Origin: Allium sativum
Taxonomy: Eukaryota > Streptophyta > Magnoliopsida > Asparagales > Amaryllidaceae
DNA length: 64,000 bases
Direction: 5' to 3'
Assembly (NCBI GenBank): GCA_030737875.1
Contig: CM060926.1
Coordinates: 166,183,079 to 166,247,078, forward strand
A program made the position numbers and the translations under genes. Shown piece after piece: positions 23,186 through 33,411 of the stretch. A model generated the notes under the pieces. That model worked only from the letters and a program-made list of their open reading frames with translations, was not told the DNA's origin and searched no databases. Each line of letters opens with the position of its first letter. Within the stretch, counting starts at the first letter, position 1.

Positions 23186-24476
23186 TTATTTCCACATTCA
23201 AATTAGTAATGGATGTCTTTCCAGTGTCAATAATCGATTGCCGACTAGCGAGTTCTTAATTCTTCTTCCTAATCAGATCCGACAGGTGATGGGAGTACTT
23301 GGTAAGCACATCGGCTGATGATGCGTGGCCTTCACATGCTCCCATACGTCTTCGAATTCCCTATCGAGAGCAGGACAAAGCTTAGGGACAAACCATAACT
23401 CGTCAAGGTATGATTGGGGGAATTAGTGTTTCACAAGATGCCATCTTCTCCTCAATGGTCAGCTCCCGAACTCCAGATTCTATCAAAACTTTCGTTTCTA
23501 CCATAGTCTTCTTATTCTACCTCGGCTGGACGGGCGGTGGCCCTTTCCCCTTCATAACATGAACAGAAGCTGGCAGGGTAGTGATGGATAGAGTTGTTGA
23601 CAACATGAACCTCCTCTGGGCACCCGTATCGGAGGAGGAGGGGGAGCAGTCGTGGAAGATTGAGCCTTATCCTAGTGATGACTCCCGCTGCCGCGACCCC
23701 ATGGGGGTGGAACATTGCCATATAAGTTGGCCCCCTCCTAAAGGAGCTGATAAAAGCACTCTCGGGGCGATGGCGGTCTCCACGACCTCGTCATCCACTT
23801 CCTCCGGCCATGTCATCTGTCAAAGAAATGAAGCAGAATCAGTCAAGCAGCATGCACATGCACTCTTCTATGCAATATGGCATGTATAAGTGTATGCCGT
23901 AAGTGCTCTCTCAACAGACCAGATTGTTCCCCAATTGAGGGAATTAGCCCCTCCGTGGCATGAGCTAGGTCCTCCATACTAGCTGCGCTCGACTACAGAG
24001 ACAAGTCCATAGGAACGGTACCCATACCAACAAACTTATCCACTTTTTCGAGGGAGGTAGTAGCTTCTAGAGAATCCACAGGAGAGTGAGGACTAGCCAA
24101 AGTTTCTTCCCACGTCCCTCCCATCGAGGGCGGGACAGAAGCGTCAGAAAGCCCCTCGTCCCGAGCGTCCGCCTCCGCACCACCAGCCTTGCTACCACCA
24201 ACATCTTCTTGGAACTTAACGGCCTTTTTTGGTCCGAGCCCAGTAGGATCTATCTTCCTCTTCAAAACAGAAGCAGCATGGCCTTCCTTCGCTTTCTCTG
24301 TTAATACACCACTCGCCACAACAGACCTGATAATGGCCCGTTGGCCGGAAGCAACCCAACACGACGAAGGCGGTCTTGGTCTACCACAATGTCCGTCTTA
24401 CGGGAGCCTTCAGGAATAGCTCGTAAAGCATCGAGACGTTGTCGATACTCGTCGCTAGTAGGTGCTCCGGGATTCC

Positions 24477-24549
24477 CTGCCACAATAAAAATAATAGTTC
24501 ATAGAACTCTGTAGCGTGTAGAGAAGAAACGAAGATCAAAGCCACTCAC
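24477..24549 (-). other. Candidate 73-bp intron in the antisense gene
   Basis: On the minus strand GTGAGTGG at 24549 leads to a T-rich stretch and TTGTGGCAG ending at 24477. Removing it joins the WFFVR exon (…GFARRWIEG) to the NPGAPTSDEY exon without a frame change. Confidence 0.65.
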
Positions 24550-25679
24550 TTCCTTCTATCCACCTCCTCGCAAATCCGGGAGGGCAGCGAACGAAGAACC
24601 AATCATGCTTGATCACAGATGGCCTGAGCCACTTTCCAACAAAGAATCTAGTAGCGGGAGATTCTTCCAAGGACTACTAGGAGGACGATCCACTAGTTGA
24701 TTGCCTAAAATGAAAGAGATATCGAATGTCCTCTCCGGTGGGCTCCTGGTGTTGGAACTCTCGGAAAAGAACGCAAGTACCCAAGAGCGAAGAGTAAGAA
24801 TTCGGGTGCAGCTATAAAGGTGCGAGGAAGAAGTAGAATAACATTTCCCGAATGAAGTCATTGGTCGGGGGCACGCACCCCGCAAAGCAAGTATGTCGAT
24901 TCCAAGCAGTGAAACCCTCCGGTGGTGCATGGGCCCTTCCACTCGTTCTAGGGGCATGAGCATCTCCCTCCGGGATGCTAAACCGTAATGCCAACTTTCT
25001 AACTGTTGTGGCATCCAAGCGCGATGGCACTGAGTCTGGTGGATTGTCCAAAATAACTGCATCAGGTAGAGTATCCGGAGCTACTGGGGCAGGCGGCTCA
25101 CCACCACCCATAATGTCCACATTTTCCATCTCGGCATGTACGACTGGAGAATGTAGCCTCTAAACGTGTTCCCCATGCTCCGACACCTCAGGCGAGCCCC
25201 CCGACTGGGAAGGAACCGACACTTCAGTAGTCTCAAGCTCGCTGCTTCCGGAGCTGGCATTTTTCGTAGAATCAGAAGTGTGAGACGGAAAAGGGAAGCC
25301 TCGGCTTCTAGAAGTTTCCCGGCCCTCGATCTTGTTTGCATGGCTCGCTATACTTTAATACATCAGTATTAAACATCACAGTGAAATAGCTTGTACCTCT
25401 CGCATTGGTGAAAATTAACGAGTGTGTGCGGTGTTATGCAAAAATCAGAATGTACGTAGAAACTTTAAAGATCCTAGCTGTTCGGTCATAGTTCAGACAT
25501 ATGCTCTATCCTATGTAAAAGATTCGAGTCCCGGTTCGAAAAGTTATCGATATACGCCTTGGTACGTTCATACAGTCAAACAGGCAATATATAAGTCCAA
25601 GGATAGGCAGTCAGGAAATCGAAGCTCGAAGCGCCAAAAGCCAACACCTTGCCAAGGCAACACAATCAAACCTGTCCCG

Positions 25680-26095
25680 GGGCTCGAAGATTCGAACCAC
25701 TTAGGTTCGAAAATTCGAACCTAGGTGGCTTGAAAATTCGAACCCCTTAGGGTTCGAAAATCCTAACCACTTAGGTTCAAAAATTCGAGCCTAGGTGGCT
25801 CGAAAATGCGAACCCCTTAGGGTTCAAAAATCCGAACACGGCGGTTCGAAAATTCGAACCCCTCAGGTTCAAAAATTCGAGCCCTCAGGGTTCGTAATTT
25901 TGAAGCCTAGGACTCAGAATCTTGAGTCCCAGTATTTGAGAAATCTTAGGCTCGGGGAATCGAAAATCTGAGCCCAAGGCTCGAAATTTCAAACCCTACA
26001 GGGTTCGAAAATTCGAGCCCCATTAGGTTCGAATTTCGAACCTCTCCTGCCGGGCTTGAAATCTCGAGCCTCCTCTGACCATCGTACTTCAACCC
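25680..26095. repeat. GGTTCGAAAATTCGAACC array, downstream of the antisense TATA
   Basis: About fifteen spaced copies of an 18-bp near-palindrome with TTCGAA half-sites, with linkers such as CCTAGGTGGC and CCTTAGG. It falls in the predicted 5' untranslated region of the antisense gene. Confidence 0.88.
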
Positions 26096-26230
26096 CTATC
26101 CTTCCTTCCCTCATGCAGTCAAGTCCATTACCTAAAAATTTAGTCGAAAAAAGTCGAGCAACGAAGCTTTCAGAATAGTGGAAGCCAAAGAAAAAAATAG
26201 AAGAAGGAAGAAAAATTAGGAGGGAGGGGC

Positions 26231-26240
26231 CTATTTATAA
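26231..26240 (-). promoter_or_regulatory. TATA box of the antisense gene
   Basis: TTATAAATAG on the minus strand followed by GGCCCCTCCCTCC, a typical plant core promoter layout. It lies about 0.9 kb upstream of the first antisense ATG and is flanked on both sides by TTCGAA repeats. Confidence 0.5.
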
Positions 26241-26269
26241 TAAAAAGGGAAAAAGTCCCTTCGCATTCC

Positions 26270-26430
26270 AAGACCAGGCTTGAAATTTCGAACCTACGAG
26301 TTCGAAACTTCGAACCTCTACGGTTCGAAATTTCGAGCCTCGCGACTCGAAAATTTCGAGCCACGATGGTTTGAAAATTCGAACCTACACGGTTTAAAAT
26401 TTCGAACCCCGGTGGTTCGGAAGTTCATGC
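26270..26430. repeat. TTCGAA palindrome array upstream of the antisense TATA
   Basis: Six to seven further TTCGAAAnTTCGAAC units, directly upstream of the minus-strand TATA box, where upstream promoter elements would be. Confidence 0.85.
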
Positions 26431-26689
26431 CTCAAAAAAAAATTCCTCTCGACCACTGCGCACATGTATCCCCGTGATTACCGACCGCCGCCAATGCACG
26501 ACAATGGCACCATGCGAATACTTAGCAATGCGAATGCGACAACAAACCAATAGCGGCTTGCTCACGACTCCAAAACGAGCGAGCCCGCTAACTAACATGT
26601 CTTTTCCTATAACTTACAGGATAAATCTGCAACCCAACTATCATCTCAAACCAATCCAAAGCACATCATCTCAAGACAAGATGTACTTT

Positions 26690-26700
26690 AGTGGGGCAAA
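26690..26700 (+). other. Polypurine tract of C
   Basis: AGTGGGGCAAA immediately before the TGTTAACCGG start of the 3' LTR. Confidence 0.75.
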
Positions 26701-27006
26701 TGTTAACCGGCCTTTTGGTCCGGTTACCAAAAGTACTCAAAACACGCTCGGTTCAACTGATCGCATGAATTCAGGGCCAAGGGCAAAACTCGGGGAACAC
26801 AGGAGGAAGGCTGAAGAGGGATCACGCCAACAAGGACCTCGCTACATCAACGCCCCAGAAGAGCCAACAAGCCTCGACCAACGGCGCTCACCAAACACAT
26901 TTCGCACCTAGATGAGTGCAAAATTTCGGACCGGGTAGGTGTGAAATTTCACAACCTGCAGGTGAAAAATTTCGCACCCAACAGGTGTGAAATTTTGCAC
27001 CTAACG
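26701..27006 (+). mobile_element. Element C 3' LTR, first part
   Basis: Matches the 5' LTR from TGTTAACCGGCC onward, including the CTCGGTTCAACTGATCGCATGAA-type text and the TTTCGCACC array. D interrupts it at 27007. Its last five bases, TAACG, form D's target duplication. Confidence 0.92.
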
Positions 27007-27252
27007 TGTAGCACCGCTTATTTTCTTTAGACGTTAATGTAACAAATCAAAGTATACTTAATTTTTAAGAGAATAATTAAGGGAAACGAGTTATTCAATT
27101 GCGTTTGTCTTGAAATTTTGATTGAGATAGAGTCTAAGTTTACGTGAATCGGACTTCGTATGAAGAAGTTATGGCATTCGGAAGTTTCAGCTCAAAATTA
27201 AAAACAGCTTGAAACTGAATTCAAAATTCAAAACAGAACCCAGAAGCGGGCT

Positions 27253-27272
27253 GGGCGGGAAATTTCCCGCCC
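27253..27272. promoter_or_regulatory. Palindromic double E2F-type site, D 5' LTR
   Basis: A perfect 20-bp palindrome, GGGCGGGAAATTTCCCGCCC. Each strand contains TTTCCCGCC, the plant E2F/DP consensus. It lies about 135 bp upstream of the TATA box. Confidence 0.7.
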
Positions 27273-27281
27273 ACGACCCAG

Positions 27282-27332
27282 GTCAACCAGGGGGTCGACC
27301 AGGTAATCGACCTGGGGGTCGACCTGCCCTGT
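27282..27332. repeat. GTCGAC-type array, D 5' LTR
   Basis: Four degenerate units of about 15-18 bp with GTCGAC or close variants and CCTGG/CCAGG linkers, between the E2F-type palindrome and the TATA box. Confidence 0.8.
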
Positions 27333-27405
27333 TTTTCTAGATCCGAGGCAGAATTCATTTTTATGTATCCAGGCTGATTTCTGGACCAAATTCATGAGTT
27401 CTACG

Positions 27406-27415
27406 CTATATAAAC
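27406..27415 (+). promoter_or_regulatory. TATA box of D 5' LTR
   Basis: CTATATAAAC, matched in the 3' LTR at 33818-33827. This puts U3 at about 0.4 kb. Confidence 0.7.
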
Positions 27416-27799
27416 GCCCCCAAACTTCACTTTCTCCACAAAACTTCATTACGCCTATACTCTGCCTCAATGCTAATTAAAATAAATCTTATTCTCCATT
27501 AGAACAAGTTATAGTTCTTCTTCAAATTGGAGATTCAAATCAAGATAAAGCATCAAGTTGGACCATAGGCTTTCCGCTTCAAGCAACGTCACTCGAATCA
27601 TAACAAATCGCCTTTTCTAAACCGATCACTGTAAGTTCGGTTATTCCTTAGATTTGAACGTGCAAGTGGAATTGTGAACATAGTGAATCAATATATAGAA
27701 CTATACCAATTTGCAAGTTAATTATCTTTGATTCGCGCTTATGTCAAATCTAACGTTATCTATGCCTTTGGATCTGATTCTCGATTGTGGCCTAGAACT

Positions 27800-28110
27800 T
27801 ATTGTGGCTAATTGCCAATGACTATGATTATGGGACTTTTGCCTAAGACATATGTCTATGAAACTGTTGCCCATGAAACTATCGCCTATGACTATGATTC
27901 ATGACAAAGAGACTATTACATATGACTATGACTATAAGACTGTTGCCTATGACTATGACTATGATTCATAATTTTGAGACTATTGCATATGATTTATGAC
28001 TATTGCCTATGACAATGATTAAGAAACTATTGTGATTAGTCGCCCATGATTATTGTGGTTAATTGCCTATAACTATTGTAGTCAGTGGCTTATGCCTATT
28101 CCCATTAACC
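27800..28110. repeat. CTATGACTATGA minisatellite, D 5' LTR
   Basis: Degenerate short tandem words (GACTATGATT, ACTGTTGCCTATGA). A shorter variant of the same array is at about 34200-34500 in the 3' LTR. Confidence 0.75.
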
Positions 28111-28847
28111 TATTAGGTTGTACTTCGAACTGGCATTATGTTGGACCAAATCACCTATGCCTATTCCCTTAATTATGTTGGATCTCATTTTTTTGAGGTG
28201 TAACTTGTCTAGTTTATTCCTATTCACTGTTATGTATATCAAACCCATTGGAACCATTATTTTTGTATTTGGTTCATTCTTGCATGGCTATTCTTTTATG
28301 ACAATTCTCGTGCTTATCCCCTATTCCTTGCTTTGATACTGTTAGTATCATTTCATGAGTACTTAGAAACTTGTGAAATCATGTTATACGTATGATTACG
28401 GCGCGGGAATTTGGGCATAGCTTAATTAAGTTAATTTGGCATAAAAAATATGTTGGCATAATCTAAATTTGCTATAATAGTGAATGATTTACATGCATAT
28501 TAGACTTGGGCACAAGTTGATAAATTTAATTAGCCGCGAAGTGTGTAATTGGCATGTAAACCAAGTTTTGGACATAAATGGTAAACTAGAATATTAAATC
28601 TAGTTTTGACATTAACTGTAAATTGGAATATTAATCTAGATTGGGCATGAATTGTAAAGAGGGGAATATTAAATCTAAATTGGTATAAACTGCAAGTTGG
28701 GTTAATTGATAGGTAAATCAAGTTTTTGGCATAGAATATAAATATGCTAATTTGCATGACAAATGAATATGATCTAAGCTAAATTGATTTACGGAAAATT
28801 TACATAAATAGTAAATATGTAAATTTAGTAAAAGACGAATATGCCTA

Positions 28848-29048
28848 ACCCGAGGTTAGACTGAGTTGTGGTGTAAAACTGCCCGGAACCAACCGGCACA
28901 TCCAGTGACCACAACAATACCTGTCTAATGTTGGTGGTTAGTGCATCAATACCAGAAAGAACCGAGGTTAGATTGAGTTGTGGTGTTAACCTGGCCGGAA
29001 CCGACCGGCACATCCAGTAACCACAACAATATCTGTCTAATGTGATTG
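28848..29048 (+). repeat. Paired covarying hairpins, D 5' LTR
   Basis: Sense orientation. Each unit pairs TTAGAC (or TTAGAT) with a GTCTAA end and GTTGTGGT with ACCACAAC, capped by a TGCCCGG...CCGGCA inner stem around an AACCAA-type loop. The 3' LTR copy is at 35261-35458. Confidence 0.85.
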
Positions 29049-29095
29049 GTTGGTGCTTTAGTTAATTAATTAAGGCTCATGAATAAATCAAGCTA

Positions 29096-29895
29096 GAAAT
29101 GGTGAGGTTAAGTAATTAGGAAAAAACTTAACCATAATAACATGTTAACTAAGCAAGTGGGTGAGGTTAAGTAAAATTTAGAACACTTAACCGTTGTAAC
29201 ATGTTAATTAAGCAGATGATAGGGTTAAGTTAACTAAGGTAACACTTAACCAAAATATATAATGACATGTGGTGGGGTTAAGTAATACAAGAGGAAAACA
29301 CTTAACCAACTATATAACATGATGTAGGGGAAGGGTTAAGTTAACACGAGAACAAAACTTAACCAATATAACATGATTTGAGGTAGGGTCAAGTCAACAC
29401 CAGAAGGAAACACTTAACCAACATGACGTGACGGGTGGATGGGTGAAGTCAACTTGAATTGATTAATGACACTTGACCACTATAACTTGATGAGCGAATG
29501 GGGTTAAGTTAAATGGGAAATACATAACCAATATAACCTGATGAATGAACAAGGTTAAGTTAATAAATCACACTTAACCAATCCTTCATGATAAGCAAGA
29601 AAGGTTAAGTTAATAAGAACCACTTAACCAACACGACTTGACGAGTGGGAGGTTAAGTACACGTCGGGTAGGTGGGTAATATTAGTAAATATAGGCCCAA
29701 AAAACTTGACCATTATATAAACATGCTTGGATCGATGAGAGGTTTAAGTACATCTCGTAGGTGGGTAATATTAGAACATATAGGCCCACAAACTTAACCG
29801 TTAAGAAAACATGCTAGAATCGGTGGGAGGGTTAAGTACATCTCGTATAGGTGGGTAATATTTGTATATATAAGCCCACAAACTTAACCAATAGG
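29096..29895. repeat. GGTTAAGT/ACTTAACC array, D 5' LTR
   Basis: About thirteen units of 45-92 bp. The last three carry the longer spacer with GGGTAATATTAG...TATAGGCCC, as in A. Confidence 0.9.
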
Positions 29896-31118
29896 AAACC
29901 CTAGTAACGAGGACCCATTTCAGCAGTAACCCACATAGATGTATCATGGTACCCTGAAACAAGGCAGGGTGGGGCACGATTATTGGGCAGATTTGAAGAG
30001 GTCAAAAATAGCGGAAGGGGGTATGTCAGTGTAGGTTCCGACGGTTTACGGGCGTGCACGTACTCCGGAGTGGAAAAAGCAGGCACTGGGTACCAGTAGT
30101 TATACACTGTGCATCTTGAATCGTGTCAGGTCCCTATCATAGGGCTTGATACACCTTATGGTGGGGCTAGCACAGAGTATCTACACGCAAGAGAGGGCCG
30201 ACTGACACAGACACATGGAAAATTAATACAAGTGGGTAGCATAATACCTAGTTGGACCTAGGTCGCGTAAACCCTGAATCAAAGAAGCGTTCAATAGGTA
30301 GCATAAACCCCAGTGGCCCTGGGTAGCGTAAACCGTGGTTGAATCTAGTAAGCACTCGATAGTAAACCCTAGATTAGATCTAGGTAATAAACGGAATCCC
30401 CATAATAGATGTACACCTGAAAGCATCCGCAAATACGGGGAATGGGATCACGTTATCATATGATCATAGATTACTAGTTTGGACACCAGTTGGGTAGGGC
30501 AGAGATATAGAAATCAGTATAAACAGGGTAGTTGCGAAGCAAAGAAGGAGTAGAAGCGCATTCAGTTTATCAGTACATTCAGTTTATCTTGCCATAACCC
30601 ATGCTTATCCGGTTATTTTGTTACTATGGTTTAGTCTTATATTTAGTTTATTCATGTCATGACCCTTTTCCTCGTTTAAATACTAAAAATCACTGGACTT
30701 ACCAGACTTTATGTTTGACCTAGTTTGCTTTCACCTCTTTTCTTCCTTTCCCTCCCCCCTCCCCCTCTCCAAGGTAGTCAGGGAGGGAATAGATCAGGTT
30801 TTTTTGGACCATTACTCTTTCCAATCTTGAAGACTCTTTGACGTGTTGCCTTGGACTCTCTCTTCTACTGCTATGGCTGGCTCATGCTTTATTTGCGGAA
30901 ATCATTTTATGCTTCTTTATTTTTGTAAACAAGACATGATACTTTGGTATTGTAAAACAATCTTTGTACAAGCTATTTATCAATGAAATAAAGTTTTATT
31001 TATTTGCCGCTGCTTTAATTATCTATCTTGTGATTTATCTGCATCTTTTACCTATAACGCTCCACCGAAATTAAGGCATCCCCTTTGTGAGTGACCTTAA
31101 CGGAGGTGGGGTGTTTCA

Positions 31119-33411
31119 CTTGGTATCAAAGCTGAAGGTTACCGGATCAGATAAAAGATTTGAAAAATTATTTCCAAAACGATTTTAAAAGAAGCATTTT
31201 CAAAAGAAAAGTATTGTTTTAAAGGCATATTCCCCAAAGCCATATGCACAATCTTTTGATCCTCCGATCGAGTCCTTGTTTCCTTCTTTCCTGAGTCTCC
31301 GGGGCTCCTGGCTTTCTAGGAGGTAACCTCATCGCGACATTGTTCCGTAGGCTTGATGAGACTATGACACTTGTCAAAGGGCAAATAAGTGCCTAACTTC
31401 CATCAGTAGCCGTAATTTTCTTTCGAGCTTTGTAAGATTCTCCGTGCGACGGAGGCAGCTTTCGAGAGACATGTCAACAAGTTACACGAGGATGGCAAAG
31501 TTGAGAATGAGGGGGTCTAGCTACGGAGCACAACACAAGGATGAAGCACCCATGGATTGGGACATGGCTCAAAAAGGAGGGGAGGAAAAAAATAGTAAAA
31601 CCTAAGACAAGAGGAAGTATCTTTACTAGGGTATAACGGGTCATATAATTGAGGAAAAGGGACATGATTTTCCGGAAGGCGAGTGCATGCTCTCACCACC
31701 AGCATACCTGAGAGAGAGGCAGTAAGATTTCGGTTGAAAGAGTTTTTCCTTTTTGATTATCCTGTTAATACTCCTTCCGATTTTAGCACTTCACATCCGT
31801 GTATATATATATCTGCTTCCATAGTTGAGTCTCTACACCCTAGATATTGTGTAGTAGAGGATCCCATTATAGTCTCGAATCCAATTGCTGGTTCGGCCCA
31901 TCTATCTTTGACTTGTGAGGATTTGAGAATAGCTATATTTATGATTATGTTTTTGGGCTATGGGTTGATTTTAGGCATTGATTGGTTAGCTAGTATTTAT
32001 GAAACAAGGGTAGTTAGACTTTCGACTTGCCTCAAGAATACCCTTGAGATTTCGTACGATCCTAAGGGATCGGTTTGTCTTAGCTACCCAGAATCACTTT
32101 ACTTATCTATCGACAATTTTCGATCCATTGGGTAGTCCATAAGTACGCAAGATGTTTTGACTAGGGTAGGGGTTTTCCCCCTAAGAACTCGAGACAGACT
32201 TCCGCATTTATCTAGATGGCACTGCAAAGCCAGTTATGCGATCAACGATAATTCTGGAGCAAGATCGGCAAGGATAGCCAGAGTCGGTAAACTGCTCAAT
32301 TGTTTGGTTGTTTTGTTAGTATCATCTCACATAGATCGTCCAAATTCGAAGGAGGTATCCCTTAGGTGCTTGTCTGATATTGGTTTAGGCCTTTGGGGCT
32401 TATACTTGAGGGATGTCGAGTTCGACTAAGATTGTTTGCATGAGAAATAAATGGTTGGTGCTGGCACCCTAAGTTAGACTGACCTTAAGAGAGGTGATAA
32501 GCACATAGTAACCATTAGCTTTAGACCCTCAGATTTTTAGCATGATGGATAAGCTAAGTAGAGGAGAGACCTCTAATCATCTTAGGTATATACACTTAGT
32601 ATCATGATTAACATATGTTTTTCTCGGGGGGATAGTTCGACTACATTGGATACCCTCTAGCATAGTAAGTAAGCGAGGTCCTATCTTTACTAGTGGGTTT
32701 TGGAAATGGAGGCCAAGAAGCTTCGCAATCGTGCAGTTAAATTAGTTAAGGTACAGTGGAGTGAAGCTCAAGAAGATGCGACTTAAAAAACTGAAGACCA
32801 AATACGTGCATCATACCCTTTTTTAGGGTATATCCTTGGTTCCACTTTCTCTGTAATGTTTATCTTTTAAATATATCCCCTAGGTCGTATCTTCGATCCT
32901 TAGGTAGGAACCCATCTGGACGTAAACATGTAATTGAAACATGTTATGATTGATGGTTGCAAGTGGTTGCCAGTGGTTGCTAGTTGTTGCTCGTGGATGC
33001 ATATACACACATTAGGCACTAGATTGGCTAGTCACTTTCATATTTGCATATGCATATATGTATTTGTATATGGATTAAAACTTGATGTGTTATCATATGG
33101 GTGTTGCATATGGATGAATGAACATGCATGCATATAGTACTTACATGACTAGGGATAATTGCATACATGATGGACTCATGGCACTGACATAATTCGCATT
33201 GAGGAGGTCAACTGAATCAGTAGACCGCTTGATTTTACATTAGATAAGGACATGTACACACACTATGCATAGAATCATGAAAGCATTAGAAATCCCTTTA
33301 GGGACAATGGATGCCTGTGATTGAATGGCTGAGTAGATGGATGTTGGATGTTAGGATACATTCTTCTTAACTTGAAGATTTCGGGGACGAAATCCTTTAA
33401 GGAGGGGAGAA
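31119..33411 (+). mobile_element. Element D internal region
   Basis: The primer site TGGTATCAAAGC (one mismatch) is at 31121-31132. A non-coding leader runs to about 31680, then the protease relic, then about 1.2 kb of non-coding sequence shared with A, F and G. This contains GTTGCAAGTGGTTGC and GCATATGCATATATG words near 32940-33060 and a GGGGACGAAATCC motif near 33383. The polypurine tract AAGGAGGGGAGAA is at 33399-33411. Confidence 0.85.
31683..32135 (+). pseudogene. Retropepsin relic of D
   Basis: A 150-codon frame. Its first 45 residues cover the place where the catalytic motif should be, but no DSG is present. SASIVESLHP, SNPIAGSAHLSLTCEDLRIA and a GYGLILGIDWLAS block follow, then an LSYPESLYLSIDN linker that ends where RT should begin. 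A 10-residue segment is missing before the GYGL block compared with B. The same lesions occur in A, which suggests common descent. Confidence 0.82.

Larger units (their letters stand above)
21368..25341 (-). pseudogene. Antisense gene of C: gypsy-type transposon protein (PF04195-like) with coiled coil
   Basis: Convergent to gag-pol. Read from 25341 downward, an acidic Ser/Pro-rich start leads into a domain at 25129-24560 with RKLALRFSIPEGD, PPEGFTAWNRH, a hydrophobic REMLFYFFLAPL, an LHPNSYSSLLG block after a TAG, and WFFVR near its end. This order is that of the Pfam family called putative gypsy type transposon (Transposase_28). A charged linker (24319-23993) and long coiled coil (about 23124-22440) follow, ending in a lysine-rich tail (21368-21440). 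Two GT-AG introns (24549-24477 and 23185-23106) join exons in frame. There is a frameshift near the start and stops near 25160, 24812 and 23993. Extra antisense ORFs are known in Tat elements such as Grande; the role is unknown. Confidence 0.75.
27007..31118 (+). mobile_element. Element D 5' LTR, 4.1 kb
   Basis: Begins TGTAGCACC (the 3' copy has TGTAACACC) and ends TTTCA. In order it holds: a U3 core near 27085-27180, the E2F-type palindrome at 27253-27272, the GTCGAC array, a TATA box at 27406-27415, a CTATGACTATGA minisatellite (27800-28110), the paired hairpins (28848-29048), the GGTTAAGT array (29096-29895), the conserved block (about 29895-30200) and AATAAAG at 30986-30992. Confidence 0.92.

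Noticed and set aside
28118..28336. 72-codon hydrophobic frame in D's 5' LTR, also at 34535-34753
   Set aside because: Sense strand and open in both LTRs, but the two copies are sisters, and A, B, F and G do not preserve the frame. Treated as chance.
29096..29895. Telomere-like or satellite origin for the TTAACC-rich array
   Set aside because: The unit is an inverted repeat of GGTTAAGT with variable spacers, not a telomeric TTTAGGG repeat, and it is confined to LTRs.
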